64,000 nt of DNA, taken from assembly GCF_958295425.1 (NCBI RefSeq), contig NC_081138.1, positions 3,060,001 to 3,124,000 on the forward strand, read 5' to 3'. Below the pieces are notes generated by a model. That model worked only from the letters and a program-made list of their open reading frames with translations, ran no database searches and was not told where the DNA came from. The DNA is from Solea solea (lineage: Eukaryota > Chordata > Actinopteri > Pleuronectiformes > Soleidae). Shown here one piece after another: positions 12,687-24,391 of this stretch; the first letter of the stretch is position 1, and every line of letters begins with the position of its first letter. The translations under genes were made by a program, and so were the position numbers.

Positions 12687-13778
12687 TACGGAAGAGGATT
12701 AGGGCCATAGAGGAAAAAAAATATTTGAGTTGTGACTTTAAACTCAGAATGCGGACTTTATTCTCAGAATTCGGACTTTATTCTCAGAATTCTGAATTTA
12801 AACTCAGAATGACTGACTTTAAACTCAGAATTACTGACTTTAATCTCAGAATTCTGACTTTAAACCTCAGAATGCTGACTTTAACCTCAGAATTACTGAC
12901 TTTAAACTCAGAATTCTGACTTTAATCTCAGAATTCTGACTTTATTCTCAGAATTCGGACTTTATTCTCAGAATTCGGACTTTATTCTCAGAATTGACTT
13001 CTGACAAAAAATCGCCAATGGACATCTGCCACCCTGTGTTTCTCAGAATTCTGAATTTAAACTCAGAATTACTGACTTTAAACTCAGAATTACTGACTTT
13101 AATCTCAGAATTCTGACTTTAACCTCAGAATTACTGACTTTAACCTCAGAATTACTGACTTTAAACTCAGAATTACTGACTTTAATCTCAGAATTCTGAC
13201 TTTAACCTCAGAATTACTGACTTTAACCTCAGAATTACTGACTTTAAACTCAGAATTCTGATTTTAAACTCAGAATTATTGACTTTATTCTCAGAATTCT
13301 AAATTGATTCTCAGAATTCGGACTTTATTCTCAGAATTCTGAATTTAAACTCAGAATTACTGACTTTAAACTCAGAATTACTGACTTTAAACTCAGAATT
13401 ACTGACCTTAAACTCAGAATTCTGACTTTAACCTCAGAATTACTGACTTTAATCTCAGAATTCTGACTTTAAACTCAGAATTCTGATTTTAAACTCAGAA
13501 TTATTGACTTTATTCTCAGAATTCTGACTTTATTCTCAGAATTCTGACTTTAATCTCAGAATTCTGATTTCTGACCAAAAATCGCCAATGGACATCTGCC
13601 ACCCTGTGTTTCTCCCACCTGCATGTAAAGGGACTCTCACCAAATTGGTCCTAACAGGGTACCCATAGTTCTAATTTCTAGTTCTTAAAGTCAGAATTCT
13701 GAGATTAAAGTCAGAATTCTGAGAATAAAGTCAGGACTCAAATATTATTTTCCTCTGTGACCCTAATCATCTACCGTA
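12687..13778. mobile_element. Inverted-repeat transposon carrying a long palindrome-unit array
   Basis: The left end TACGGAAGAGGATTAGGG, continuing CCATAGAGGAAAA, is matched in inverse at the right end (TTTTCCTCTGTGACCCTAAT, then CATCTACCGTA). Most of the inside (about 12730-13570) is a tandem array of 20- and 21-bp units (CTGACTTTAAACTCAGAATT, with or without an extra A). A short patch in the opposite orientation follows at 13686-13735. A 44-bp block (13001-13044) recurs almost unchanged at 13571-13614, so part of the array was duplicated. No open frame for a transposase was seen. A clear target duplication could not be found. It lies 113 bp from syt7 exon L2. Confidence 0.75.
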
Positions 13779-13891
13779 CCATTCATGATGCTTCTTCAAA
13801 CTCGCACCCGTCTTTTGATATCCACACCATGCTGCTGTGTTGTGCCCACTGTTGCCCCGCCCCCTCCCCTCCATCACCATGCGTCACTCAC

Positions 13892-14089
13892 TTGCCAAAC
13901 CGCAGACCTCCGGCATGCATGTGGCTCTGGATGGTCTGCCAGCGCCCAGCCTTGCTGCCGCCCGTCACCATGCTGCGAATGCTGTCACTGCGACTGGGCC
14001 CCTCCCCAGTCGCAGAGCACGCGCCCCCGCTGTCGCTGGGCCCCAGAGAGGGTCCCGCACCGCCCTGCCCACCCTTATCCACTGCCCCG
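13892..14089 (-). CDS. syt7: syt7 linker exon L2 (198 nt cassette)
   Basis: This linker exon of synaptotagmin-7 lies on the minus strand. The acceptor is TTCCTCCCAG (14099-14090) and the donor GTGAGT (13891-13886). The leading C completes AA to Asn, giving the N-G junction also found in mammalian Syt7. The 65 full codons are rich in Gly, Ser and Pro in the first two thirds. They end with KAGRWQTIQSHMHAGGLRFG, the counterpart of the mammalian GRWRTVQSHLAAGKLNL segment. That tail is the recognisable part; the Gly/Ser-rich front aligns only loosely. It is probably disordered. Phase and length (a multiple of three) allow in-frame skipping. The exon lies 113 bases from the end of the array-bearing inverted-repeat transposon at 12687-13778, which is just downstream of its donor in the transcript. 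Confidence 0.88.
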
Positions 14090-16266
14090 CTGGGAGGAAC
14101 AGCGTGGCGTGGGTCAGAGACAAAAGAAACACGGACAGACAGAGAGAACGGACCAGGAAACAAGGAAACAAAGAAAAGAGAGAGAGAGGAAGAGAGGGGG
14201 GGACAGACGAGAGACAGACGCACAGACGTACATGGTCGGAGAGCAAAAGGATTGTTAGTAAAGTTTGTTAAACACAGTGGCAACTCCTGTTTAAAATGTC
14301 CGAGCTTCTCTTCAGCGAGACAGTCGGTAAATTAAGCAGTGAAGATGTCTGAGCTGATATTCATGTGTCGGGGAAATGAAGGCCAGCGTGGAATACTCAC
14401 TGGAGGTAACTTCTCAGACGGAACCTCAGACTCCAGGGGCGGGAACTTTGACTAAATGAGGACATAATTGCACAACACGACAGTTGCATCGCAGGACAAC
14501 GTCGTCAACGACAAACAAGACACAAGACGATGCACGTGCATACCTGGTTACGCTTTGGTTAAACGTATATTTATTCCCCTTATGCAAAGCACCGACTCAG
14601 ACTCTTACTCTCTCGTTCATCTGCTGCCACATACGTCGGAAATGCCACAATTACCGGCCCATTAAATACCGTTCGAACGTAAATTATTCCGCCAATAACA
14701 TAATGCGGCGCAATAACAACAGCGATCGCAGCCACTGATTTTACAGTCATTTGAATGTCACTGCACAGATAGATTGTAATTGATCTCCCTGTGGTTAAGA
14801 GCAGTCGAGTAAGATGTAATTAGGGAGGATAAGAGTGAAAAGATTCACTTAATACCTCACAGGTGTGTGTGTGTGTGTGTGTGAGATGCATCCAAGTGAT
14901 GGAAGAGAGGTTGATATGAAACTGACATTTTCCCCCATCCATACACTTAATTGCAGCCCTGTAGACAATGGGTAGTGGCACTATTTTTGGAACAGGGCTC
15001 GGCGGACTCGGCTCGGGAGGTGAGTACTCACAGTAGGAGGAGGAGGGATGTGACAGAAAACACAGAGCGAGTGGACGGAGAAGGAAATTAAAAAAAAAAA
15101 AGGGGAAAACAATGAAACGCAAACAACCACATTGAAGAAAAAGTTTCATATTTCTCAAGATATTTTGGGAAATATGCTTATTGGCTTCTCGGGGGAGGTT
15201 AGATGAGAAGGCTGACACCAGTCTTACAGATGATTGCTTTTTAATAAGCTGCAAACAACATGTATTATATATATAGATATATATCTATCTATATATATAT
15301 ATATAAGATATATGCTGTATGTGTATAAATTCACACTTCTACAAGGTTAGTTAAGAGCTGGACATTGATAGAGTCTCATTTATTGTTACCTGGTAATTAA
15401 TCATTTTCAAGTCGTAATTGCAAGATCACAAATGCTGTAATTTAGGAAATGCAATTATGCCGCACTTCTGACTTAGGATTTCCACTTTATTGTTCAATAA
15501 ACGCCATCTTTTCCCCGCACAACACATTCTCCTCCAAATCATCCAGCCCGACGGGCAATTGGCGGCCTTGTGATAAAAATAAATTCCAGCTCATTCTCCA
15601 CATGCAACAGCAGCAAACTGTTGCTTTTGGAGTAACACGGTAGTCGGACCTTGTGATGAGATAACGCTGATCAACACAAGCTGCCGGCTGCTTTGGTGTT
15701 TGATGAATGGCGCTGTATAAGACTGGCGTCACCCGTTCACAGATGAAAGACAAATCGTGGGAATCATCAACGACAACAGTCAAACCTCTGCAGAAGGTAA
15801 GTGTGTGTCTAAGATCCCGAGGAGCAGATGTGAACACTTGGAGTTGAGAGACTGTGTTGCAATAAGGGGCACAGAGGTTCAGGTGAAACAGTGAGATATG
15901 CTCTCTGAGGGTTTGTCTGTCTCCATGGTAACACCCCATGGGTTGCAGGTAAGAGGTAAAGAGGGTCTGATGAGGTGAGCAGGGCTGTAGGAAACTGTGC
16001 TTTTTAACTTTCCCATGACCTGGACACTGACACAATATAACGCAGATAAATCATAAAGTGGTTTTTTCCACTGTCGATGTTTTCACTTCGACTGAGGCAT
16101 CGTTTTCAGTCGGTCGCATCTCTATCTGGTGCTGCGTGACCTGCAGCGCATACTAAACACCACCGTACTGTGGACATGCACGAGGATTAGAAGGGATGAG
16201 GGGGACACGTCTGCTGAAAGACACGTCGCCACGCCGCATCACAGAGAGAGCCTCTTGGACTGTTAA

Positions 16267-16716
16267 AGGCACAGTGTGTAAAATGAGTTGCATGTAGCAG
16301 GTGAACATCTCTCCCTTACTGGTCCAAAATGATGGTTCCTGCAGAGCCGGCCGTGCTCCTGATGTAAATATAAAAGGCTCATTCTGCAGAAATGAGGTAA
16401 TTCAGGTCATTAATTATCTTTTCCTTCCATTTCCTACCACTTTATTCTCCACATGAGGGTCACGGGGGGTGCTGTGCCAATCTCAGTTGACATAAGGCGA
16501 TGGGCGGGGTATAACCTACACCTACAGTCCATTTTAGAGTGTCCAATTTACTTAATCCCCATATTGCATGTTTTTGAAGCCAGAGAACCTAGAGAACATG
16601 CAAACTCCATGCAGAAAAGCCCTTGTTCCGACCGGGTCTTGAACCCAGGTCTTCTTGCTGCAAAGGCAAGAGTGCTAAAAAAATAATAATTCACCTAAAT
16701 TTTACACACTGAACCT
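16267..16716. mobile_element. TTAA-flanked MITE with a nested SINE
   Basis: Terminal inverted repeats AGGCACAGTGTGTAAAAT and the inverse of ATTTTACACACTGAACCT are flanked by TTAA on both sides (16263-16266, 16717-16720). Such a target site is typical of piggyBac- or Kolobok-type elements. Without the SINE the element would be close in size to the intact copy at 27472-27642. Confidence 0.85.
16428..16680 (-). mobile_element. tRNA-derived SINE copy nested in a MITE, head truncated
   Basis: On the minus strand it reads TAGCACTCTTGCCTTTGCAG, GGTTCAAGACCCGG, a body with gcatggagtttgcatgttct, and a tail with the AGTGGTAGGAAATGG region. The front half of the A box is missing. Borders are approximate because no clean target duplication was seen. 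Confidence 0.75.
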
Positions 16717-16939
16717 TTAAAAGTGACATTTTCACTGATTAGAGCAGTATAATATTTTGCGTCACATTTAATGCAGACCAATAGCTAATTGCACCAATTT
16801 GGCGTGCGCAAAATTATAATGTTTTTGTTTTTTATGTCAGTGCAGCTTTGTGGAGGGTTTTCAAGGTGCACTCAAGTCCGTGTTCACTACAGCCCTGCAC
16901 AGACAGAGAGTTCCCTTACCAGCCAGGACTGAGACTCAC

Positions 16940-17074
16940 TTGGGTGTGAGGCGAGGGTCTCCGTAGGGGGCATAGGGAGACATGTTCAAGAGGAACTCCT
17001 TGGGCGGGTAGGAGCTCCACCTCTGCTGCACATTGCTGCTGTCGTTGTTATTCCAGAAGTCTCTGTCTAGATCG
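16940..17074 (-). CDS. syt7: syt7 linker exon L1 (135 nt cassette)
   Basis: This linker exon of synaptotagmin-7 lies on the minus strand with acceptor GGCCACAG (17082-17075) and donor GTGAGT (16939-16934). Its single leading C completes AA from the preceding exon to give Asn. It then reads DLDRDFWNNND, a Gln/Arg/Trp stretch, YPPKEFLLNMSPYAPYGDPR and LTP, and ends with AA. Mammalian long isoforms contain nearly the same block (DLDRDFWNNN, SSYPPKEFILN, SPYAPYGDPRL), making it the best-conserved linker exon in the window. It encodes 44 full codons and no catalytic or C2 motif. Tyr, Pro and Asn are frequent, as expected for a flexible linker between membrane anchor and C2A. The length is a multiple of three with equal entry and exit phase, so it can be skipped in frame. 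Only 1,135 bases separate it from the juxtamembrane exon. Confidence 0.92.
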
Positions 17075-18209
17075 CTGTGGCCAAAGAGTAAGAGAGAGAG
17101 GGAGAAGTGAGGCAGGAAAGAGCGGCAGATAATCCAAAGACGGTTACAAAGAAGTCAAAGAGAGACGAAAAAGTTAGAGAACTGTCTCAGCAATGAATGT
17201 AAAGGTCAGGGAGAGACTTAAATAGGAGCAATAAGGTCTATAAAGTTGTGTTGTGAAACTGTGGACACCTGAACTTACATAATAGATACTTTTGTTCATA
17301 GAACCTATATAAAAATGGACATGGAAAATTGAGACCCAGGACAGCTGGTTGCAAAAAGAACTCTATTTGAATAAGAGCTGCTATTTATTGATTGATTTAA
17401 TAGAACATGATGTCTTCCGAGATTAAAGTCAGAATTCTGAGTTTAAAGTCAGTAATTCTGAGTTTAAAGTCAGAATTCCTAGTTTAAAGTCAGTAATTCT
17501 GAGTTTAAAGTCAGAATTCTGAGAATAAAGTCAGTAATTCTGAGATTAAAGTCAGTAATTCTGAGTTTAAAATCAGTAATTCTGAATTTAAAGTTTGTTG
17601 TTAGTTTCCGAAACATTGCACAGTTTTCTTTTTGCCTCTGTCAGAAACTTCTCTATTATCCAAACCTTGTCACCAGTGTAGATTTTATTGTGGCACGTCA
17701 CTTAAATGAGTCCGGGTTATAGCGAGACCAAAAGTTCCGCCTGCTAAACTTTAGTCAGGACTTTTAAAATGTGGACACTGTATGATTGGCATCTAATATT
17801 GACCAATAGGAGCCTGGTTGTAGGTGATGTTTAACTTCCAGTTTAAATAAACTGACAGGGCTGTGCATAATTTAAGATATACGATAAAAGAAAGAATAGA
17901 AATATTAGTCACTCAAGATGAGCAGATAAAAACAGACCTTAATGGGTGTTTACAACCTAAAATGCTCTGCAATAGTGTTTCCAGACTCTTTTTTTTTTAT
18001 GTATCTGAAAGAGTGAAGCTGGTTTAGCAATGTTTTTACAAGAGACTATAAAGAAGTAACTTTTGGAGTTTGCAGACAGAGAAATATGACCATGCAAAAC
18101 CGTTCAGAGATGAAGCAAATGGCAGAAATGGCTGTTAAAAATGTGATTCTATCATCTCATCATAGATCATTACCATATGCCACCATCTTACACCCTTCCT
18201 GACACCTAC
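17075..18209 (-). other. syt7 intron between juxtamembrane exon and L1
   Basis: This is a short intron of 1,135 bases. Its only recognisable content is the minus-oriented palindrome-unit array at 17420-17592. Confidence 0.85.
17420..17592 (-). repeat. Palindrome-unit array, opposite orientation
   Basis: About eight units of GAGTTTAAAGTCAGTAATTCT and GAGTTTAAAGTCAGAATTCT. This is the exact reverse complement of the units that dominate 12730-13570. Both arrays mix 20- and 21-bp versions, so long stretches could pair in one transcript across exons L1 and L2. Confidence 0.9.
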
Positions 18210-18289
18210 TTGATGGCTTTATTTTCCCCTCGACCTCGCACGGATTCTGGAGAACTCGCAGCTTCCACCCAGGGCTTATTCCGCTTCCC
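18210..18289 (-). CDS. syt7: syt7 juxtamembrane exon (80 nt)
   Basis: This is the second exon seen on the minus strand. It lies between a TCTGCAG acceptor (18296-18290) and a GTAGGT donor (18209-18204). It starts in phase 0, directly continuing CQRKL of the transmembrane exon, and leaves two bases (AA) over. The 26 codons begin GKRNKPW, continue with a Ser/Pro stretch and finish RGRGENKAI. Mammalian Syt7 has GKRYKNS followed by RGRGEKKAIK at this position and with this length, so the ends are conserved and the middle is divergent. The exon forms the basic start of the cytosolic linker. Reading past the donor would meet a TAG stop at once, which supports the splice site chosen. Assignment is firm; which teleost paralogue (syt7a or syt7b) cannot be settled here. 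Confidence 0.88.
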
Positions 18290-21184
18290 CTGCAGACAGA
18301 CAGAGACAGAGAATCATGGAAGGGGGGGGGGGTGGACGCGTCTTAAAACCGGGTCTTGATCATGGTTTACCACAACAGGTTTGCAGCTGAAGGCCTCATT
18401 AAAGAGGCTTTAGAAAAGCATCAGACTCGAACATGTAAAATATGATAAATGAGGAGAGAGCAACAAATTGGTTTGATGCCAGGGCTAGAGCCAGCTTTGA
18501 GACGTGACGAGGGACCACTTCACCACAATGAGATGCAAAAAACAACACAGATTCTGCACACAACTGTGATTTATTACAACATTTCTGGCCCCAGTTGCTG
18601 CACACACTTTAGCTCCTTCACACAAAAGAACTACACATGTAATATGTCTTCTCCTGAATAGCTAAAATTGTACTTAAAGGGGAAAAAACTGGTTCACACT
18701 CACTTTTTTTTTTAAACTGAAAACTGACGTTTGTGTTGCTTTGCAAAGCGTTTACTCTCTGCACCAAAGCCCATAGAGAAAATCAGTGATTTTACGTCGC
18801 AGCACACATGAGTTGTTTATCCACTGCTGCCTCCCTCACTAAATTCCAATGTGTTCTTTTGTGACTTGTGTGTTTGCAACCGCGCACTGAAATGTCATTA
18901 AGTGACACAAAGTTATCAAATGAGTGGGTAGTAGACCAGCAGCTCTTGTGTTCCTGCGACCTAAAAACATCGTGTTTTTCAATGGATTTTGGTGTGGAGA
19001 GCGAGCCGTTTACAAATTACAGTTTTCAGTCAGAGAAGTCTGTCTAATGGTGAGATATACAGTACATTCAAACAAGATATAAGTCAGTACCTCATAGATC
19101 CACACTTCCTGTAAACTGTAAAACTTAGTTGTTGGAAATACTTGAAGGAACAATACTGTTAGGGTTTAAAACACAACAAGGATGGGTAATAAAAGGAATT
19201 TATACACAAATTAAAAAACGCTTTCAAGGAGGATAAAAAAAAATCTAGACTCAAAAAAACTGGACTTATATTGGTGACGTGGTTCTTGGATGTCAGGACT
19301 GAGACGCAAGACAGACATAAATGAACATGAGGTATAGGGGAGCACAGGTGAAACCAATGAGGGGTGGGGTTTGGCAATCTCAATGGAGGGAAAAAAAATC
19401 ACACAAAGGGAGGAAGTTGGGATCTGGAAACAGAGGGTACCAAAATAAAACAGGAAGTGCATGACACGACTGGACATGAGTGACTTTAACTAAACATAAA
19501 GAGACATATATTAACATATTTGACGAGACATAGCAAACACAGCTGCACCGTGTATATTCCAGTGTTGCAGTGTTATTATTGGGGGGAAAATCAACTGTAT
19601 TTACAGCATTTGCTATTTTTTTTGCCCCTTAATAAAAACTGAAACAGGATCATTTGCAAATATTTGCATTAAGCAAACGAGCAAACTAATGGACAGTTGC
19701 TTTCAGCAGAGCAATCTACAGCAGTAACAGTGATTGACCCCTGAGTTTTATTGAACTCTTGAGGGTGATAGCGCTCTTACGTTGATGTTTTTCTTTACTC
19801 TTCTTCTCGCTATTGTGTTTTTATCATTATAACCTCAACACTAGAGCACATTAGCCATGCAATTAGGGCTAAATAAATAGCATTCCTCAACCTGCAGTGA
19901 GTAAAAATTACACTTAGTAGTCAGTGGCAACGGAAATCTCCTCAAATACCTGAAGAACCACGTTTGCATTTTAAAGCCTATGTCAAGCAACATGCCCTGG
20001 CATACACTTTCACTGTATTGTACAGAGCTAATTAATAAATAAATAAAAATTATAAGAGCTAATAAAGCAATATTAAACATCCTGCTCGAGTTTTCCTGAC
20101 ACGGCCAAAGCAAAGCAGACTGAACCCAGGCAAGATCTAATAACAGAGCAGACACAGAGTGAAATGAGGCAATGCAGTGATGCTATGAATCAAAAAAAAA
20201 AAATGTGCACATTTGTACATCCGTTGGAGCAAGACACGAAATTAAATTTATGAACTTGAAAATGATTCAAATATAGACACTTTAACAACAATATCGTCAA
20301 ATGTGCACCTTCTATTCGGCAGGTTAAGCAGCTGCATCGGGTGGTGTAGTCAAATCTACAGCGTATGACTGTTTCACTTTGTATGATTTAACAATAACAT
20401 AGCCGACATATTCAAACATGCAGGCGGTTGTGTTTTTATTTGAAAATGGCATTTTTTCAGAGACACGAAATCAGCGCCGAGATGAGCATTTCAGCAATCT
20501 GCATCCACACAAACACCTATGATGATTTTCCACATGTCGACACTGTCAGGGCTGTAATGAAGAAGATACTGTGGGTGTAAATAAAACGGAGAAGTGCAAG
20601 GGAAGGGAAGAGTGAGGTCAGGGATGTTCAGCTGCAACTTTATGGTCATTTTACACACTGTACCTTTAATGAAGGTTGAGCAGCATCACACCTGTCACAT
20701 GCTGACCACAATGATCCAGTCATAAAATACAGGTGTGGACGCCTTTAAGATCCAATCACTCAGACCACATTTTGGAGGTCGTCTCACACCAGGCACACTG
20801 AAGCCCCGCCCACTCATCAGATCCACTCCAGTTACATAATGAACTGAGAGTAGTTTTAACACTTCTCGGTGTTTCTCATGCATTGATTTATTCGCGGTGC
20901 CCTGCCACATTATCAACATTGGCAGCCACGTATTGATTTGCTTTTCTGTTTCTACTTCAAATGAGTAAATAATAATGAATTATTTGTGCAGCGCATTGAT
21001 TCGCTCTCGCTCAACCCCTCCCTACTCTGTTCACTCTATCCACCTCTTTCACTCGCTCACACACACAAATGTACATCTTTGGTCTTTGGAAACAGAAGTA
21101 ATAGTACATGTTTATATGCATGCAGAGAAAGGAAGTCAGTACATGATCACTCAAGATGCATCTAATTCCAAAACTGACATAGAT

Positions 21185-21940
21185 CAGGGGGGTCAAACAT
21201 ACAGTCCACCAGCCAAAACTGGCCCACCAGAGGGTCCAATCCGGCCCACAGGATGATTTTTTCTAATTTTAATTTTCATAAAATTCACAGTTTGTTACTG
21301 TTACTTAAGTACAAAATTCACGTATCTGTTCATTACTTTATTTATTTTCTAGCAACTTTTTTGTTACTCATTACTAACAAATAAAATCAGAAGAGGAGGA
21401 AGAAGAGTTGGTATTATGGTCTGTATTTATCCAGAGTCATGATGAGCTGCTTTACGCTACACTTTTCACCCATTCACACGCTTCAACGTGTTTTGCTCAA
21501 GGACACATATAGACTATAGGAGAGCCGGGAATTGAACCCATATCCTTCCAGTTGAAAGACAACTCGCCTTACCACTGAGCCACCATGGCTCAATCCCAAC
21601 GCCTCACTCCCAACTTCCTACATTTGATATCAGAAAATGACCTTTGATACTTAGTTAAAGTAATTGTCATATACTTTAAAAGTCATTTACTGGTAACATA
21701 CTTGTACTTTTATTCAAGTATCCCTTTAAGGTACTTTATACAAGACTGGTAAATGGTAATATTGCTGAAATTGCACTTATTTAACCTCAGTCATTTTGAG
21801 ATTGGAGGTTTGTTCATCATTTGTTTTGTAAAAAAGATACTTCATTAAAGTTGTTATGCTATTATTTTACTGGTCCGGCCCACTTGAGATCAAACTGTGC
21901 CGTTTGTGGCCCCCGGATTAAAATGAGTTTGACACGCCTA
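21185..21940. mobile_element. hAT-like element with an inserted tRNA-like repeat
   Basis: The ends CAGGGGGGTCAAAC and the inverse of GTTTGACACGCCTA are followed by matching GGCCCAC/GGCCGGACC-type subterminal sequence (TCCAATCCGGCCCAC left, GGTCCGGCCCACTTGAG right). This end sequence is widespread in fish. A related left end is present at 30646-30720. The flanking 8-mers agree only in their second half, so the target duplication is decayed. A tRNA-like repeat (21415-21595) sits inside, reversed. Confidence 0.65.
21415..21595 (-). mobile_element. Second tRNA-like repeat family, copy 1
   Basis: On the minus strand it reads a head GGTGGCTCAGTGGTAAGGCG with the B-box-like GGGTTCAATTCCCGG, then gtgtccttgagcaaa-type sequence, then an end resembling TAAATACAGACCATAAT. 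Copies at 41.82-42.05 (minus), 45.96-46.15 (plus) and 49.53-49.74 kb (plus) share the TTGGGCAAGACACTT and TACAG-CCATTTACCA motifs. Confidence 0.7.
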
Positions 21941-24391
21941 CTCCAGATCTTCCACCTACATATAGCTGTTATTTGGCCAGCATATCTCATGCTCGGTTAA
22001 ATAAACCTTTAAAATGTTCTGTTTAATCTGTAGCTGGTGGTTTCTTGGGGTGTTGGGAAGAGGGAATCTCCTCTTTCATGTGCCAATCAATCCTGGTCAT
22101 AACAGAAGGCAACGTGTGGTTCTTGAAGATGATGGACCGCTTATATGGTGCCCCACGTATTTAACCTGTTGTGGGGTTAACATGCTGCCATCGCAAATCA
22201 ATACGATTTCATGAGTAAATGGTGTTGAGCTCTCTGTAGAGCGACGTCAGGACTGCATCGTAAGTGGCCATTAAGTGTGTTGTAAACCAGCTCCTTGGAT
22301 ACGATCGATCCACTTTCTTTCAAATCATCGTTCTTCTCTGGAAACGTGATTTGTTTCCAACATGTATGTGTGAATAATAGAACAATCCAAATTAGAAGTA
22401 TGAATGGACCCTTTGCCATTCAAATTATGGCGTTGACAAGTGAAGCGAGCTCCTGTGGAACTGCATGTTCAGTCATGTCACCACATGCTTCCGAAGAACC
22501 ACTTCTGAGTGTGTTTTTGTGATCGACACGTTCAGCAGACACTGGGTTCACACCTGTGCTTAGTGCTCTCCACTTGTGATTGGATCACTCGAGACAGATG
22601 TTACTACCAGCGTCTTAAAACAGCTTTTCAGTCACAGACAGGTGATATCTTTTCTTTTCTTTTTTTTATTATCCAACTGTTTTTATTTATTTCTAACACA
22701 TCCACAACCTGCTCTATTATTTATCCTCTCATATCTCATGTGTCCAGCTCAGGACAATCATTTTCAGCAGAGAGCACAGCTCTGGGTCTGACCTGATGCT
22801 CGGCGTGTTAAGCCACTGCACTGTAAACACACACACACACACAGACACACAGAGGACAGGGGAAAAATATTAGAATCTGGGACTTAGAGAGGGATGTGTT
22901 TTCAGCGGTCATGAGGATGCTATCAAGTGCGGCTCATCTATCATTAAACAGAATGATGGAGAGGGTGGAGAAGGTACAACGTTGAGAGAGTGTGGGAGGA
23001 TGTGAAACAGAGCGAAGGAGCAAGAGGATGAGGAGGAACAGGAGCATGTCACTGTGATGACAGAAAAAAGAGTTTAAAATTGAATGCAGAATAGTAACGA
23101 TGGAAGTTACAGATACAACGTGCGGATGTCGCAGGTATGAGTAGAGCAGGAAGGGTTTCCCTGCTTTTCCTCTTGAGCTTCCTCCCAAATCCTGCTGTTA
23201 TCATGTTTGTCACACACCTGAATGATTAACAGCATCTTCTCCTCCTCCTGCTTGTCTCTCTGTGGCTGTTTGCATCCCACTCCCCCTCCAGCCCCTCCCC
23301 CCATCTGTGTTACACTGCCATAGAAAGAATAAATTGATTGAGACCAGCTTCATCACTCCTGAAGAAAATGCTTTTTTTTTCTGTACCATGGTCAGAAATG
23401 CACCATTCATATTTTTGACGTATCACACGAGTAAGTGATTTATCTCTTATATTTTAATCACACAAAATGTTGACTTTACCGATGTTATCTCGTGTCGATG
23501 CTGACAAGGGCCTCAGTGGTGCACACACCGCCCCACAGAGGGCTGTCAACGTCATCGCATCGGGGCAGTGTGCCTCTCAGGCTCGGTTTAAGTGGCTACA
23601 TGCAAAGAAATGTAAGATGAGAAGTCATAAAATTATCATGGTATCTCATCAGAGATTAAGGAAGCATGTTCAAATGCAATACAGCCAGTATATGCACATA
23701 ACATGGTTTGGCTAAATCAGGCAGGCCAACGTCCTGCAGTTTTGGTTTTATAATATTTTTTATTTATTTATGGCTAAAGAGGGACTCGGACAGAAAATCG
23801 GTCTCAATCATGTGTCAAGGGTCCTGGGTTTGAAACCCATCTGTGACAGACAGATTCATGCATGTTATTTTTTCCACTCCTGCGTGGCTTAGATTTGGTC
23901 ACATTTCCATTTAAAAATGCTAATTGTGACAATGAAAATGAAAATGATTATAAAACTGTTGCATTTGCAAGGGACTTTTACTGTTTTTAAAAAGGTCTGA
24001 AGGGACCATCTTCACATTATCAAACCTGGCCCTCTTTTTAAAAACGTTTGGACAGCCTGGAATTAAATGTTAATAAGTCAATTCAACGTGTCTCTTAATA
24101 AACTTTGACTCGAAGATTCTAGATTAAAACATCATTTACCAAGACAGCAGTCCACATATATACAGAATTCATACTTTCATACTGTTTATCACCTTATAAT
24201 CTCTAACGCAATAGCTGCTTGTCATGGGGATTCACCTGATGTTGGCAGTAACTCCTCACTCAAACTCACCTAATGTCATGTACATAAATAATTAAATGTT
24301 ATTTGTCTCCTGTTTAATCTCAGGCTGGACAGAAAAGTTGGACATTTCCTGCTGTGTCTTCTGTTTTTGTTGTTTATTTATATCTTGGGGG

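Larger units (their letters stand above)
7951..13891 (-). other. syt7 intron L2-L3
   Basis: This intron lies between the L2 donor and the L3 acceptor. It contains palindrome-unit arrays at 9730-10205 and, within a transposon, 12687-13778. A plus-strand open stretch around 9020-9110 has no recognisable similarity. Nothing else can be assigned. Confidence 0.8.
14090..16939 (-). other. syt7 intron L1-L2
   Basis: This intron lies between the L1 donor and the L2 acceptor. It contains a (GT)n tract near 14862-14882 and an AT-rich (TATATA) tract at about 15264-15315. A fragment near 15130-15245 (ATTTTGGGAAATATGCTTAT) resembles a fish interspersed repeat remembered from other genomes. A TTAA-type element with a SINE in it lies at 16267-16716. 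Confidence 0.8.

Noticed and set aside
13757..14335. Plus-strand frames of 144-192 codons across exon L2
   Set aside because: GC-rich exon shadows. The minus-strand peptide matches Syt7 and has proper splice borders.
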